Shown: positions 33,288 to 40,241 of the stretch, in pieces
Layout: every line of letters begins with the position of its first letter
Numbering within the stretch: the stretch's first letter is position 1
Source of the DNA: an uncultured Hymenobacter sp.
GTDB taxonomy: Bacteria > Bacteroidota > Bacteroidia > Cytophagales > Hymenobacteraceae
Assembly: GCA_913776615.1 (NCBI GenBank)
Contig: CAJYPK010000040.1
Coordinates: 124,001 to 188,000 of the forward strand
Reading direction: 5' to 3'
Length of the DNA: 64,000 nucleotides
The notes under the pieces: generated by a model
What the model was told of the DNA's origin: nothing
What the model saw: only the letters and a program-made list of their open reading frames with translations
Database searches by the model: none
Position numbers and translations under genes: made by a program

Positions 33288-33959
33288 TTAGAAAAGCCAC
33301 CAGCGGCGGGCCGCTTTCTTCGCGCGGGGCTGGAGCGTGGCCGTGTAAGTGGTGCCGGCGCTTAGCCGGGCCTCGGTCTCGGCGTAGCCGCCGTAGCCAA
33401 ACTGGAGGTCGGCGGTGGAGCCAGCGGGCAGGCTCAGCGAGTAGTGGCCTTTCGCGTCGGTGCCTACGCCCCGGCCGCTGGCTTTATCCAGCACGGTAGC
33501 CCCGATCAGGGGCCGGCCCCGCTCGTCGAGAATGCGCCCGCTGATGGTGTGGAGTGCCGTAGTAGCGGCCGAGGCCTCGAAGCTGGCCAGCGCACTGCTG
33601 CTAGCGGCCGGGAGCGTAGGCGCTACCCGGGCCGGGCGGCGCACGCCGGCAAACACGGTGCCGCTAACCAGGGCCGCGCCGATGAGCAGCGTAGCAGCCC
33701 GGCGGCGGAAGCGGGCGGGCTCGGTGCGCAGCAATTCAAACTGCTGCTGCACCCAGCCCACCGGGCGCACGTGGTGGCCGGCGGCTTGCAGGGTGTGAAA
33801 GCGCTGATACGCCTCGCTGCCCTTGGTGGGATTGGCTTGCAGATAGTCACTTACCAGCTGCGTGTTGTGGATGGACAGGTCGCCCCGCAGGTAGGCATCG
33901 CGGTAGCTGGGCAATAGTTCCCCGGTAACGGGGTGGAAGGGGTTGGCAGTTAAGGCCAT
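33288..33959 (-). CDS. Membrane protein with carboxypeptidase-regulatory-like domain
   Basis: Protein of 223 residues with anti-sigma-like layout. A soluble N-terminal part of about 95 residues (YLRGDLSIHNTQLVSDYLQA, VGWVQQQFELLRTEPARF) precedes one membrane segment (AATLLIGAALVSGTVFAGV), followed by a linker and an extracytoplasmic CarboxypepD_reg-like domain (HTISGRILDERGRPLIGATV, GVGTDAKGHYSLSLPAGSTA). The function is unknown; it may couple envelope signals to the cytoplasm. The ATG at 33959 is preferred over an ATG at 34052 because the added residues are Phe-rich and unlike the family. Confidence 0.68.
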   Translation of the reverse strand: MALTANPFHPVTGELLPSYRDAYLRGDLSIHNTQLVSDYLQANPTKGSEAYQRFHTLQAAGHHVRPVGWVQQQFELLRTEPARFRRRAATLLIGAALVSGTVFAGVRRPARVAPTLPAASSSALASFEASAATTALHTISGRILDERGRPLIGATVLDKASGRGVGTDAKGHYSLSLPAGSTADLQFGYGGYAETEARLSAGTTYTATLQPRAKKAARRWWLF

Positions 33960-34328
33960 GGAATGTGAGTGGGAAAAAATGAAGAAGTGGAAGGCGTGGA
34001 AAAAAGAAGAGCGTTGTATAGAAAACAGAAGAGTTAGGGCTGATTTTGGCAAGTCGTAGTGCCAAGTGATATAGGATAAGTACTAAATATGTCGCTCAAG
34101 ACCAACCGCTAGATTTGCCGTGGTATCGCCCAGGATACCCTGCGTTAGGCCGGTTTATACCGGATGCGCAAAACTGTCGCTTCGGTAAATTGCCCGGCCA
34201 TGTTGACGCTCATCCGTTCCGTGTTTATCAACAACTTGGGCGTGATGTATATCATATGAATTGGTTTTGGGGTGCCTGAACTACCTTTGGAGACAAGGCA
34301 GTCTTGCTAGTTCCTGAAAGTTGATACT
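33960..34328. other. Divergent intergenic region
   Basis: About 370 bp between the membrane protein gene (minus) and the Crp-type regulator (plus). It holds a 5-bp palindrome CCGGTTTATACCGG at 34150-34163 and the regulator's promoter. No small gene or RNA is recognised. Confidence 0.5.
34282..34289 (+). promoter_or_regulatory. -7 box of Crp-type regulator
   Basis: TACCTTTG, exact match, with TTG at 34261-34263 (18-nt spacer), 39 nt before the ATG. Confidence 0.6.
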
Positions 34329-35384
34329 ATGGCTCATTCGGCGCGGCCTACCACGCAACGATTATTATTGTTAGAGCACAATCCGGCCTACCAAGCCGCC
34401 CTGAGTGGAGTATTGACCGCAGCCGGCTACCAAGTAGCGACTGCCGACGAGGGTTGGGCCGGGCTGGCGATAGCCCGGCAGCAGCCTCCCAACCTGATAC
34501 TGTGCGCTGCTACCCTGCCCGGCCTCGACGGCTACGCGCTGTTGCTCCTGTGCCAGCAGACCGTTGCGCTGCGAAGCGTACCCTTCATTATCCTGGGGGA
34601 GGAGGCCGCTTGGCCAGCCTGGCGTTGGGCCATGGAGCAGGGAGCCGATGACTACCTGCCCCAGCCGTGCGAAGCCAGCGTGTTGCTGCGGTCGGTGGCC
34701 GCCCGCCTGCTGCGGACGGGGGGCGAGCCGGCTAGTACAGCTGCTAGTGTTTCGCAGGAGGGAGGGCTCACCCTGGCAGCGCTGGCCACTAGCTATCCGC
34801 CGCATCTGGTGGCGCGGCGGCAGTCGGTATACACTGAGGGCGACAAGTCGCGCTACTTATACTATGTGCAGGCCGGGCGGGTAAAGACTATTAAGACTAC
34901 TTCCTTCGGCAAGGAGCTGATTACTAGTATTTACTATGCCCAGGATTTTTTTGGATTCAAGGACTTGCTGGAGCAGAGTACGCACCAGGATGCCGCCGTG
35001 GCTATCGAAGATACCGTGCTTCATTGCATTCCGGCCGCCGATTTCTGGCAGCAGCTACGCTGCCCGGGTATCAGTTTGGAAGTGATGCGGAAGTTGGCCG
35101 GGCGTAAGCGCGTGCGCGAGACCATGCTGCTCGACATGGCTTACCACTCGCTCCGTCGCCGCTTGGCCAATGCGTTGTTGATGCTGCACGAGCAGGCCGA
35201 AGCCCACGGCTACGTGCCACCCTACATCCAACTAACCCGCGAAGACCTGGCGGCCCTGGTGGGTATCACCCCCGAGTCGGTAAGCCGTACGCTCAGCGAA
35301 TTTCGGCACGACCACTTGCTGGAAATGAGTGCTCAGGGTATTCGCTTATTACAGCCCGGCTACCTGCGTATAGCGGAATGGTAG
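34329..35384 (+). CDS. Crp/Fnr-type regulator with degenerate receiver domain
   Basis: Regulator of 351 residues. An N-terminal CheY-like receiver (about residues 10-130) is degenerate: the phospho-acceptor position reads LILCAA with Ala60, the acidic pair is E16-H17, the Thr/Ser position is Gly90, and the conserved Lys is Gln112. The Crp-type cyclic-nucleotide fold follows (VYTEGDKSRYLYYVQAGRVK, SIYYAQDFFGFKDLLEQ), then an HTH domain (LTREDLAALVGITPESVSRT). It probably binds DNA under control of the Crp-fold sensor or a protein partner rather than by phosphorylation. The target is unknown. Confidence 0.85.
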   Translation: MAHSARPTTQRLLLLEHNPAYQAALSGVLTAAGYQVATADEGWAGLAIARQQPPNLILCAATLPGLDGYALLLLCQQTVALRSVPFIILGEEAAWPAWRWAMEQGADDYLPQPCEASVLLRSVAARLLRTGGEPASTAASVSQEGGLTLAALATSYPPHLVARRQSVYTEGDKSRYLYYVQAGRVKTIKTTSFGKELITSIYYAQDFFGFKDLLEQSTHQDAAVAIEDTVLHCIPAADFWQQLRCPGISLEVMRKLAGRKRVRETMLLDMAYHSLRRRLANALLMLHEQAEAHGYVPPYIQLTREDLAALVGITPESVSRTLSEFRHDHLLEMSAQGIRLLQPGYLRIAEW

Positions 35385-35506
35385 TTATCGTAAGCAGCGC
35401 TACTCAGTAGCGCTTGCAACTCGCTGACCATGAAGACCACATGAACCCGCATCGCCGCCGTGCGTAGAACCGGGCGCCGCCGACACAAGGCGGCGGCGCC
35501 CAATCC

Positions 35507-36253
35507 ATGAAGAATAAATGGCTGAAAGTGGGCCTGTTATTGGCCTTGAGCGTGCGTGGTCTGGCAGTCCAGGCCCAGCAATCGGTAGACCTGATTATGG
35601 ATAATTTCACCAGCTCGGTGCTATCCCAAACCACGACGCTGCTGAACAACAATGCGGTCATGGCCTCCACGCGCAACGCTGAAGCGGAGCGGCGGGCTGG
35701 CCGCGCCGGCACTGCCTCGGCCGGCCGCCGCATCAACCTGGCGTACGTGCCCACGGCCGCGCTGCGCCAGCAAACGGTACGTGACCTGGGCCGCCAGTTG
35801 CAAGCGCGCAACGCCGCCGCTGGCCAGGCCTTCAACAACGCCTTCGGGCCGGGTAAGGCCGACTACGGCCAGTTATTCCAGGAAATGGTGAAGCAGTCGG
35901 GCCTGCCCGCCAACAATGCCGCCACGGCCTTCGCCGCCTACGTGGAGATTGGCTATATGATTGTGAACAATGTGCAGAGCGAAAGCGCCATTACGCCCGC
36001 CATGGACCGGGCGCTGCAACGCCAGATGACCGCCCTGCTGAGCCGGAACAGCAAATTTGCCGCGCCCACCGCCGTGGCGCAGTTTGGCGAAGCGACCAAG
36101 CTGCAAGCCATTGTGCTGTACGTAGGCTGGCAGGATGCCCGCAAGAGTGGGCAGGCCGAGCAGTTTCGCAGCAACATCGCCCAGCAGTTTCGTCAGCAGG
36201 GCCTCGACCTGAGCGCCGTGAAGCTGACCGAGCAGGGGCTGGCCCGCAAATAG
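35507..36253 (+). CDS. DUF6683-family exported protein
   Basis: Exported protein of 248 residues with a signal (WLKVGLLLALSVRGLAVQAQ). The mature part is helical, with RTRDA-poor but Ala/Gln-rich blocks (NAEAERRAGRAGTASAGRRI, LGRQLQARNAAAGQAFNNAF), then NNAATAFAAYVEIGYMIVNN and TPAMDRALQRQMTALLSR. I assign it to DUF6683 from this layout, which is a tentative judgement. Function unknown; a periplasmic or surface role is likely. Confidence 0.65.
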   Translation: MKNKWLKVGLLLALSVRGLAVQAQQSVDLIMDNFTSSVLSQTTTLLNNNAVMASTRNAEAERRAGRAGTASAGRRINLAYVPTAALRQQTVRDLGRQLQARNAAAGQAFNNAFGPGKADYGQLFQEMVKQSGLPANNAATAFAAYVEIGYMIVNNVQSESAITPAMDRALQRQMTALLSRNSKFAAPTAVAQFGEATKLQAIVLYVGWQDARKSGQAEQFRSNIAQQFRQQGLDLSAVKLTEQGLARK

Positions 36254-36254
36254 C

Positions 36255-36920
36255 CTAGCCGCGGCGCAGCCGCAGGCGTTGGTCGTGCCAGGGCCGGGGG
36301 TGGCGGGCCAGGTAGCCCGGCAGCCAGGCCAGCAGCGCCAGCGTCAGGCCCGTACCCAGGATGGAGCCGGCGAATACGTCCTCCACGAAGTGCTGGGCCA
36401 GGTATACCCGCGAGTAGGCCGCCAGCGCCGCCAGCAGTAGGAAAGCCAGCCCCCAGCGCTTGTCCTGCACGACGAACGTGAGTACCAGAAATACCGAAAA
36501 AGCCGAGGTGGAATGCCCGGAGGGAAAGCTCTTGAGCGTACCCATTACCACGCCCTCCACGATGTGCAGCGGCGGAAAGCCCGAATGCTCGGCGAAGTAG
36601 CGAAACGGCCGCGGGTGACCCGTGAAAATGAGGTGCTTGCCGATTTGGGCCGCGAGCGAGGTTACGGCGAAGCAAACGAAGCTTAGCAGTGCCCAGCGGA
36701 AGCGCACGAACAAGAGTACCAAGGTGATGGCTACGTAAAACACGCCGTCGCCCACGTTGGTGAAAGGCCGGAAAAACTGGTCGAAAAAGGGCGCGTGGTG
36801 GCCGTTGATCCAGAAGAAGGCGGTGTGCTTGGGCGTGGTGAGCAGCACGGTGCCGACTGCCAGCAGTAGCACCAGATAGGGCAGGAGGAAGGTCCGGGTT
36901 TGCCGAAGCAGAGCGAGCAT
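36255..36920 (-). CDS. PAP2-family phosphatase
   Basis: Membrane phosphatase of 221 residues with about six hydrophobic segments. The three PAP2 signatures are present: KHLIFTGHPRPF, FPSGHSTSAF with the catalytic His, and SRVYLAQHFVEDVFAG with the nucleophilic His. Members dephosphorylate lipid phosphates or undecaprenyl pyrophosphate. The stop codon is 1 nt from the DUF6683 stop, so they converge. An inverted repeat lies in the 5' leader. Confidence 0.9.
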   Translation of the reverse strand: MLALLRQTRTFLLPYLVLLLAVGTVLLTTPKHTAFFWINGHHAPFFDQFFRPFTNVGDGVFYVAITLVLLFVRFRWALLSFVCFAVTSLAAQIGKHLIFTGHPRPFRYFAEHSGFPPLHIVEGVVMGTLKSFPSGHSTSAFSVFLVLTFVVQDKRWGLAFLLLAALAAYSRVYLAQHFVEDVFAGSILGTGLTLALLAWLPGYLARHPRPWHDQRLRLRRG

Positions 36921-36922
36921 AG

Positions 36923-36979
36923 TGTAGGGTAAGCTTTAGCCTGTCGCCCTCACGAAGGCAAGCTAAAGCTTACCCTACA
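36923..36979. repeat. Inverted repeat family B, copy 2
   Basis: Ends read TGTAGGGTAAGCTTTAGC and the complement, about 20 of 21 matching outer positions. It overlaps the 5' UTR of the PAP2 gene and shares its sequence with copy 1 at 18495-18574. Confidence 0.85.
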
Positions 36980-37008
36980 AAGGTAGCTAAGCTAACTTGC
37001 GGCCTCAA
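36978..37008 (-). promoter_or_regulatory. Promoter of PAP2 gene
   Basis: Minus-strand TACCTTTG at 36985-36978 with TTG 20 nt upstream. It abuts repeat family B. Confidence 0.65.
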
Positions 37009-37025
37009 CCCGTTTTTCTGTCCAT

Positions 37026-38315
37026 ATGCGCTACGGCCCCATTGCCCCCGAGCTATTTATTGAGAATCGTCGCCGCTTCCGCGAGCTGTTGCCGCCGCAG
37101 TCGCTGGCTATTTTCAATGCCAACGACATCCTGCCGACCAATGCCGACGGTACGCTGGCCCTCAAGCAGAATACCGACCTGTTCTACCTCACGGGCGTAG
37201 ACCAGGAGGAAACCATCCTCGTCATTTGCCCCGACGCGGCGCTCGAAAAGCACCGCGAAATCCTGTTCGTGCGCGAGACCTCGGAGCTGATTCTCGTGTG
37301 GGAAGGCTACAAGCTAACCAAGGAAGAGGCTCGCCAGGTGTCGGGCATTCCCACCATCATGTGGGTCGATCAATTTGAGACGGTGCTGCCGGCCCTCATG
37401 AACGAAGCCGAGTACGTGTACCTCAATTCCAACGAGCACATCCGGGCCGTGGTGGAGGTTGAAACCCGCGACGCCCGCCTCATCAAGAGCTTGCAGCGCC
37501 GCTACCCGCTGCACCAGTACCGCCGCGCCGCCAAGCTCATGCACCAGATCCGGGCTATCAAGAGCCCCGAGGAAATCCGCCTCATGCGCAAGGCAGCCGA
37601 CATCACCGGCAACGCTTTCCGCCGCCTGCTGGGCTTCGTGAAGCCCGGCGTGTGGGAGTACGAAGTGGAGGCTGAGATTTTGCACGAGTTTGTGAAAAGC
37701 GGCTCGCGTGGGCCGGCCTACACCAGCATTATCGGCAGCGGGGAAAGCGCAACCGTGCTGCACTACATCAGCAACGACCGCCAGTGCCAGGATGGCGACG
37801 TGCTGCTGCTCGACTTCGGGGCCGAGTACGCCAACTACGCCGCCGACCTCACCCGCAGCATCCCCGTCAACGGTACGTTCTCGCCGCGCCAGCGCCAGGT
37901 GTACGAGGCTGTGCTGCGCGTCTTCAAGTTTTGCCAAAGCCAGCTCGTGGTGGGCAACGAAATCGAAGCGTACCACAAAGCCGTGGGCGCGACGATGGAG
38001 CAAGAGCTGATAAAGCTCGAGCTGCTGAACGCCAACGACGTGAAAAACCAGGACCCCGACGCGCCGCTTTACAAGAAGTACTTCCCCCACGGCACCAGCC
38101 ACTACTTGGGCCTCGACGTGCACGACGTGGGCTATAAATACCGCCGGTTTGAGGCGGGCATGGTGTACACCATCGAGCCGGGCATCTACATCCGCGAAGA
38201 GAAACTGGGTGTGCGTCTCGAAAACGACTTCCTTATCACCCCCAGCGGCAATGAGGATCTGATGGCTAATATTCCGATTGAGGCCGATGACATCGAGCGT
38301 TTGATGAAGCGCTAG
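37026..38315 (+). CDS. M24 aminopeptidase P (Xaa-Pro aminopeptidase)
   Basis: Cytosolic metallopeptidase of 429 residues that removes N-terminal residues before Pro. An N-terminal creatinase-like domain (residues 5-170) includes QNTDLFYLTGVDQEETILVI. The pita-bread catalytic domain has the five metal ligands: LLLDFGAEYANYAADLTRS with both Asp, FPHGTSHYLGLDVHD with the His, YTIEPGIYI with Glu, and VRLENDFLI with Glu. The length is normal for bacterial PepP. Confidence 0.93.
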   Translation: MRYGPIAPELFIENRRRFRELLPPQSLAIFNANDILPTNADGTLALKQNTDLFYLTGVDQEETILVICPDAALEKHREILFVRETSELILVWEGYKLTKEEARQVSGIPTIMWVDQFETVLPALMNEAEYVYLNSNEHIRAVVEVETRDARLIKSLQRRYPLHQYRRAAKLMHQIRAIKSPEEIRLMRKAADITGNAFRRLLGFVKPGVWEYEVEAEILHEFVKSGSRGPAYTSIIGSGESATVLHYISNDRQCQDGDVLLLDFGAEYANYAADLTRSIPVNGTFSPRQRQVYEAVLRVFKFCQSQLVVGNEIEAYHKAVGATMEQELIKLELLNANDVKNQDPDAPLYKKYFPHGTSHYLGLDVHDVGYKYRRFEAGMVYTIEPGIYIREEKLGVRLENDFLITPSGNEDLMANIPIEADDIERLMKR

Positions 38316-38333
38316 GCGTTTGCCGTAGCTCAT

Positions 38334-38371
38334 AAAAAAGGCCCTGGCTACCGTAGCCAGGGCCTTTTTTA
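38334..38371 (+). terminator. Terminator after aminopeptidase
   Basis: AAAAAAGGCCCTGGCTAC pairs with GTAGCCAGGGCCTTTTTT. It is also suited to terminate transcription from the other side. Confidence 0.85.
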
Positions 38372-38395
38372 TGAGTTGATACTTCGGCTTTAAAT

Positions 38396-38499
38396 AACAT
38401 CTGTCATGCTGAGCTTGCCGAAGCATCTTGGCAGGTTCGTTGAACGGCTTAACAACGAACCTGCCAAGATGCTTCGGCAAGCTCAGCATGACGGATGTT
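38396..38499. repeat. Inverted repeat family C, copy 2
   Basis: The inner 39 positions of each arm (38403-38441 and 38454-38492) are perfectly complementary, and the pairing extends outward with one mismatch. The first 20 nt are GTCATGCTGAGCTTGCCGAA. It sits between convergent genes, like copy 1. Confidence 0.92.
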
Positions 38500-38536
38500 G
38501 GCTGTCGAGGGTGTTCTGTAGAATCAGCGTACTATA

Positions 38537-39325
38537 TCAAAGCGGCCGGCGAAACAGCAGCAGGTGCTGCTGAGGCAGCGTTTCGCGCACTTCCACAAGC
38601 TCCAGGCCCACGGCGGCCATCTCCTTGCGGGCCTGCGCCACGGTCATTTTATGAATGGGTTTGATGGGTACGTTCACGTCCTCGGCCCGGTACTCTACCA
38701 GGGCCAGCCGGCCGGTGCCGGGGCGCAGGGCCTGCCGGATGGCCTGGCCCATCTCGCGCGGGTGGTCGAACTCGTGGTAGGCATCCACGATGAGTACTAC
38801 ATCGACTTGGCTGGCGGGCAAGTGCGGGTCGGTAGTGGTACCAAGTACGGGCTCCACGTTGGGGAGCTGATTCTTGAGCTTGCGCTGATTCAGCTCCGCT
38901 ATCATTTCGGGCTGAATATCAACCGCCAGCACCCGGCCCTGTGGCACGAGCGGCGCCATGCGGAAGGAGAAAAAGCCCGTACCCGCCCCAATGTCGGCCA
39001 CCGTATCGGTGGGCTTGAGGCGCAGCTCGCGCAGCAGCGCATCGGTGCCCTCCTCCTGGTTGCGTTCGTCGCGCTCAAGCCAGTCGGCACCCTCGTGGCC
39101 CATTACGTGGGCAATCTGGCGGCCGTGGTAATAGCGGGCGATGCCGTGGGGGTCGCGCGGGGGACGGCTCTCGTAACCCGATTCATCGGGCACGCGGCTC
39201 GTAATGGTAGCGGCCCGCAGGCCCGCCCGGCTGGCTACGTTCGACTCCATTGGGAGCTGGGTGCAGGCCGCCGCCAGTCCGGCTACCGCGCTCAAGCTGG
39301 CCCACAGCACAACGGCATTCTTCAT
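38537..39325 (-). CDS. Class I SAM methyltransferase with lipoprotein-type signal
   Basis: Methyltransferase-fold protein of 262 residues. The SAM site reads VADIGAGTGFFSFRMAPL, VLAVDIQPEMIAEL, then VVLIVDAYHEFDHPREMGQA. The N-terminus, VVLWASLSAVAGLAAAC, is a clear lipobox signal with Cys21, which would place it outside the cytoplasm, where SAM is not expected. Either the start is misread and the true start is later, or the protein has a non-standard role. The ATG at 39325 is the first Met before the signal; there is an upstream in-frame ATG at 39388. The biological role is open. Confidence 0.7.
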   Translation of the reverse strand: MKNAVVLWASLSAVAGLAAACTQLPMESNVASRAGLRAATITSRVPDESGYESRPPRDPHGIARYYHGRQIAHVMGHEGADWLERDERNQEEGTDALLRELRLKPTDTVADIGAGTGFFSFRMAPLVPQGRVLAVDIQPEMIAELNQRKLKNQLPNVEPVLGTTTDPHLPASQVDVVLIVDAYHEFDHPREMGQAIRQALRPGTGRLALVEYRAEDVNVPIKPIHKMTVAQARKEMAAVGLELVEVRETLPQQHLLLFRRPL

Positions 39326-39531
39326 AAAGAGCAAAATCAGGGCGAAAAACCGGCTGGGCAAAAACTGCCTACGCCTTTGATATAACAACGAATAGGCCTG
39401 CGACGTTCAGCGAAGCTACGCGTCCGACCGCTTAGTGACCGCTGAAAAAATAAACTCGGCCGTCAGCCAAAACTGTTTTTACAACGTATCCCGGGCACAA
39501 TTCTTTCATTAACCCTTTCACTTTTCACCTT

Positions 39532-40152
39532 ATGCAGAACCTGACCTCTACCATGGGCCGCCTCGCCGTGGTCCTCGCCGGTGCCCTTGCCCTGGGCTCT
39601 TGTAACCGTGCTGAGTACGCCACCCTGCCCCGTTCGGCCTCGTATCTGGGGACCGCTACCGCTACTTCGAAAGCCCGCGTAGCCGTAGCTTCGCCCATTG
39701 CTGCCACCCAGGTAGCCACCGCCCCCGAGGTAACCGTCGCTACTGCCCCGGTGGCCGAGGCTCCGGTCGCCGAGCCGGCAGTTGCACCCGTTGCCGTAGC
39801 TCCCGCCGCTCCGGTAGTAGCCGCCGCTCCGCAGGCTAAAGTAGTAGAAGCCCCCGTCGTAGCCGCTACAGTTGCTACGACTGATGCTACCACTGCCGCC
39901 CCTAAGCTCAACCTGGTGCAGCGCATGGCCCTGGCCAAAGTAACCAAGAAGCTCAACAAGCTGGCAGCTACCTCGAAGCTGAACAAAGGCGACAACACGG
40001 CGCACACCACCCGCATCAACGGCAACCTGCGCACGGGTATCATCTTGCTGCTGGTAGGTCTGATTGTTGGCATATTCAGTGGACTCATCGGGACCATTAT
40101 CGCCCTCATCGGTGCCATCTTTATCGTGCTCTGGCTGCTCGACGAGCTGTAA
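39532..40152 (+). CDS. Ala/Val/Pro-rich lipoprotein with C-terminal membrane hairpin
   Basis: Protein of 206 residues. The signal ends ALALGSCNRAEY, with a lipobox Cys at residue 24. A region of about 100 residues is almost only Ala, Val, Pro, Thr and Glu (APVAEAPVAEPAVAPVAVAP). A basic helix follows (MALAKVTKKLNKLA), then two hydrophobic segments (GIILLLVGLIVGIFSGLIG, IALIGAIFIVLWLLDEL). I do not recognise the family. The long low-complexity part suggests a flexible linker in the periplasm. Confidence 0.65.
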   Translation: MQNLTSTMGRLAVVLAGALALGSCNRAEYATLPRSASYLGTATATSKARVAVASPIAATQVATAPEVTVATAPVAEAPVAEPAVAPVAVAPAAPVVAAAPQAKVVEAPVVAATVATTDATTAAPKLNLVQRMALAKVTKKLNKLAATSKLNKGDNTAHTTRINGNLRTGIILLLVGLIVGIFSGLIGTIIALIGAIFIVLWLLDEL

Positions 40153-40158
40153 GCTAAG

Positions 40159-40225
40159 GGCATCGACTCAACAAACAAGCCCCGGCGACCTATGGTAGCC
40201 GGGGCTTGTTTGTTGGGTCGATGCC
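40159..40225. terminator. Bidirectional terminator with long stem
   Basis: About 28-bp stem with one or two mismatches: GGCATCGACTCAACAAACAA at the start pairs with the end of the region, and the loop holds GACCTATGGTA. It separates the convergent lipoprotein and priA genes. Confidence 0.8.
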
Positions 40226-40241
40226 TAAGTAGCCGAGCGCC

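Noticed and set aside
37314..38489. A 391-codon antisense open frame over the M24 aminopeptidase.
   Set aside because: Same reason: it shadows a conserved metallopeptidase and has no recognisable motif.
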